DNA of 13,777 nt from Frankiales bacterium. Its GTDB lineage: Bacteria > Actinomycetota > Actinomycetes > Mycobacteriales > SCTD01. Each line of letters opens with the position of its first letter. Position 1 is the stretch's first letter. Below, one piece after another: positions 12,455-13,777 of this stretch. Location: NCBI GenBank assembly GCA_025966295.1, contig JAOPVD010000318.1:1-13777 (forward strand), in the 5' to 3' direction. The translations under genes and the position numbers were made by a program. The notes beneath the pieces are model-generated. The model searched no databases. It was not told the origin of the DNA and saw only the letters and a program-made list of their open reading frames with translations.

Positions 12455-13777
12455 GTGCTCAAGGGCGACCTGGTGTCGACGCCCCTCCGGGAGGTCCTGC
12501 GGCAGCTCGCGGACGGCGCGGCCTCCGGCTGCCTCCACATCGACGACGGTGTGAGCGAGGTCGCCAAGGTCTTCCTGCGCGGCGGCCAGGTCTACGCCGT
12601 ACAGGTCCCGGGCCGGCGCCCGCAGCTGGGCGCGCGGCTGGTCTCGAGCGGTGCGCTCGGGCCGGAGGCCCTGGCCGAGGCGCTCGAGGCGCAGCGGACC
12701 GAGCTGCAGGGCTGGCGTCTGGGCGAGCTGCTCGTGCACCTCGGGTACGTCGACCAGCCGGTCGTCGAGGCCTTCATCCAGGAGCAGGTCCGGGAGCAGA
12801 CCTCCGACCTGCTGCAGTGGCCGACCGGCACCTGGAAGTTCCGGGTCAACGAGCGCACCCGTGAGGACGTCGCGCCGCCCACCTCGGTCGAGGACCTCCT
12901 CGAGGAGGTGGCCAAGCGGCAGACGCAGTGGGCCGAGATCAACGCGGTGCTGCACGGGCCGGACGCCGTCCCGATGCTGAGCGCCGCCGGGCAGAGCGAC
13001 GCCGAGATGGCGATCGACGCCGAGGCCTGGTCGCTGCTGTGCAAGGTCGACGGCATGCGCTCGGTGGCCGATCTGGCGCGCGAGTGCGGCTTCACGCTGT
13101 TCGAGGCCGGGCAGGTCGTGTACACGCTCGTCCGGTCCGGCCTGCTCGAGGTCGACGAGGTGGTGATCGGGGCTGAGAAGGAGGCGGCGCCTCACGGCTC
13201 GGTCGCCTCCCGGCTGGCCGCGGCGTTCGCGCCGGCGGCGAGCATCCCCACGCAGCCCTCGGAGCCGTCCCCGGGGGAGCTGGCCAACCTGGTGTCGGCC
13301 GCCCTCCGGACCGAGCAGGACGACGACACCCCGCTGGACGAGGCCTGGGTCGACGGCTCCATCGACCGGGTCTCGCAGGCGCTGTCGGCACTGCTCGGGC
13401 CGACCACCGACGAGAGCCTGTTCGCCGCGCCGCGGCCCCGTACCTCCACGCTCAGGACGCCGACGCAGACCGAGCAGGACCGGGCGGCCAAGGCCGCGGC
13501 CAGGGCCGAGCGCGACGCCCGGCGCCGCGGGCAGGACGCCGCGGAGCTCGCCGCGGCCCAGGCTGACCTCGAGGCCGCCAAGGCAGCCGATGCTGCCGCC
13601 TCCGCGGCCGCCCTCGCGCCCGACCACGAGGCCGAGATCGTGGACCTCGCCGACGTACGGCGTGAGGCCGCCCGTCGCGAGGAGCAGGAAGCCGCCGAGG
13701 CAGCGGCCCGCCTCGCGGAGCAAGCCGCAGTGGCTGCGCGCCTGGCCGCGGAGGAAGAGGCCGCCCGCCTCGCCGAG
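12455..13777 (+). CDS. DUF4388 (PATAN) domain protein with long coiled-coil, partial at right edge
   Basis: Open to the window end: 441 codons without a stop, so C-terminally incomplete. GTG 12455 has AGGAGG (12443-12448) 6 bases upstream, and MLKGDL is a typical DUF4388 beginning. Residues 1-130 resemble the PATAN/DUF4388 fold (LREVLRQLADGAASGCLHI, then VAKVFLRGGQVYAVQVPG, then GELLVHLGYVD). Residues 185-235 look like a small winged-helix unit (WSLLCKVDGMRSVADLARE, with VVYTLVRSGLLEV). From about 340 an Ala/Glu/Arg-rich coiled coil with recurrent AARLAE units runs to the edge. PATAN proteins elsewhere link to response-regulator signalling and surface motility; the role here is inferred. A 454-residue opposite-strand frame covers most of it but is a GC shadow. 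Confidence 0.85.
   Translation, partial: MLKGDLVSTPLREVLRQLADGAASGCLHIDDGVSEVAKVFLRGGQVYAVQVPGRRPQLGARLVSSGALGPEALAEALEAQRTELQGWRLGELLVHLGYVDQPVVEAFIQEQVREQTSDLLQWPTGTWKFRVNERTREDVAPPTSVEDLLEEVAKRQTQWAEINAVLHGPDAVPMLSAAGQSDAEMAIDAEAWSLLCKVDGMRSVADLARECGFTLFEAGQVVYTLVRSGLLEVDEVVIGAEKEAAPHGSVASRLAAAFAPAASIPTQPSEPSPGELANLVSAALRTEQDDDTPLDEAWVDGSIDRVSQALSALLGPTTDESLFAAPRPRTSTLRTPTQTEQDRAAKAAARAERDARRRGQDAAELAAAQADLEAAKAADAAASAAALAPDHEAEIVDLADVRREAARREEQEAAEAAARLAEQAAVAARLAAEEEAARLAE

Noticed and set aside
12359..13723. 454-residue open frame on the minus strand
   Set aside because: Opposite the DUF4388 gene, which has a strong ribosome binding site, a typical N-terminus and G/C third positions in its own frame. 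The antisense frame resembles no protein.

Overview
The window is very GC-rich, with coding frames that nearly always end codons in G or C, many GTG starts, and strong AGGAGG-type ribosome binding sites. Together with RsiG, a PknB-type kinase and Asparaginase_II, this points to an actinomycete (Actinomycetota). A motile, Geodermatophilaceae- or Nocardioidaceae-like organism is a guess only. I see no tRNA, rRNA, CRISPR array, transposase or other sign of recent transfer. Fourteen genes are supported; the last runs off the right edge.

Left part (1-4100), stress signalling. Two CsoR-like inverted repeats lie at the left edge and probably serve a leftward gene outside the window. Then come a GAF-SpoIIE phosphatase (198-1580) and, overlapping it, a MEDS-HATPase protein (1574-2563). 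Two small leftward genes follow, a 52-residue membrane protein and a 77-residue coiled-coil protein. A second RsbW-like HATPase protein with a long helical tail (3216-4097) is divergent from them. This is a partner-switching toolkit (kinase-like anti-sigma proteins plus a phosphatase), but no STAS anti-anti-sigma or sigma factor gene is present.

Middle (4105-9107). Two small leftward hypotheticals come first, one with a Cys/His-rich zinc-ribbon-like N-terminus. A MerR-family regulator follows, divergent from a two-gene operon of a His/Asp-rich polytopic membrane protein and a flavin-dependent Baeyer-Villiger-type monooxygenase. The shared intergenic region has a sigma70-like promoter with a perfect 7+7 dyad next to its -10.

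Right part (9260-13777). A tightly packed leftward set reads rsiG, asparaginase, Ser/Thr kinase, lipoprotein. Two junctions are 4-base GTGA overlaps, and the set ends in a perfect 10+10 inverted repeat. RsiG carries both complete c-di-GMP-binding motifs. Divergent from it is a DUF4388/PATAN gene with a FliA/WhiG-type promoter (CTCAA-N16-GCCGAA) in front. A second, imperfect copy with the same 16-base spacer lies upstream of the Cys/His-rich gene. This suggests a c-di-GMP-gated anti-sigma factor lying beside a candidate target of its own sigma factor, which is the most interesting reading of the window.
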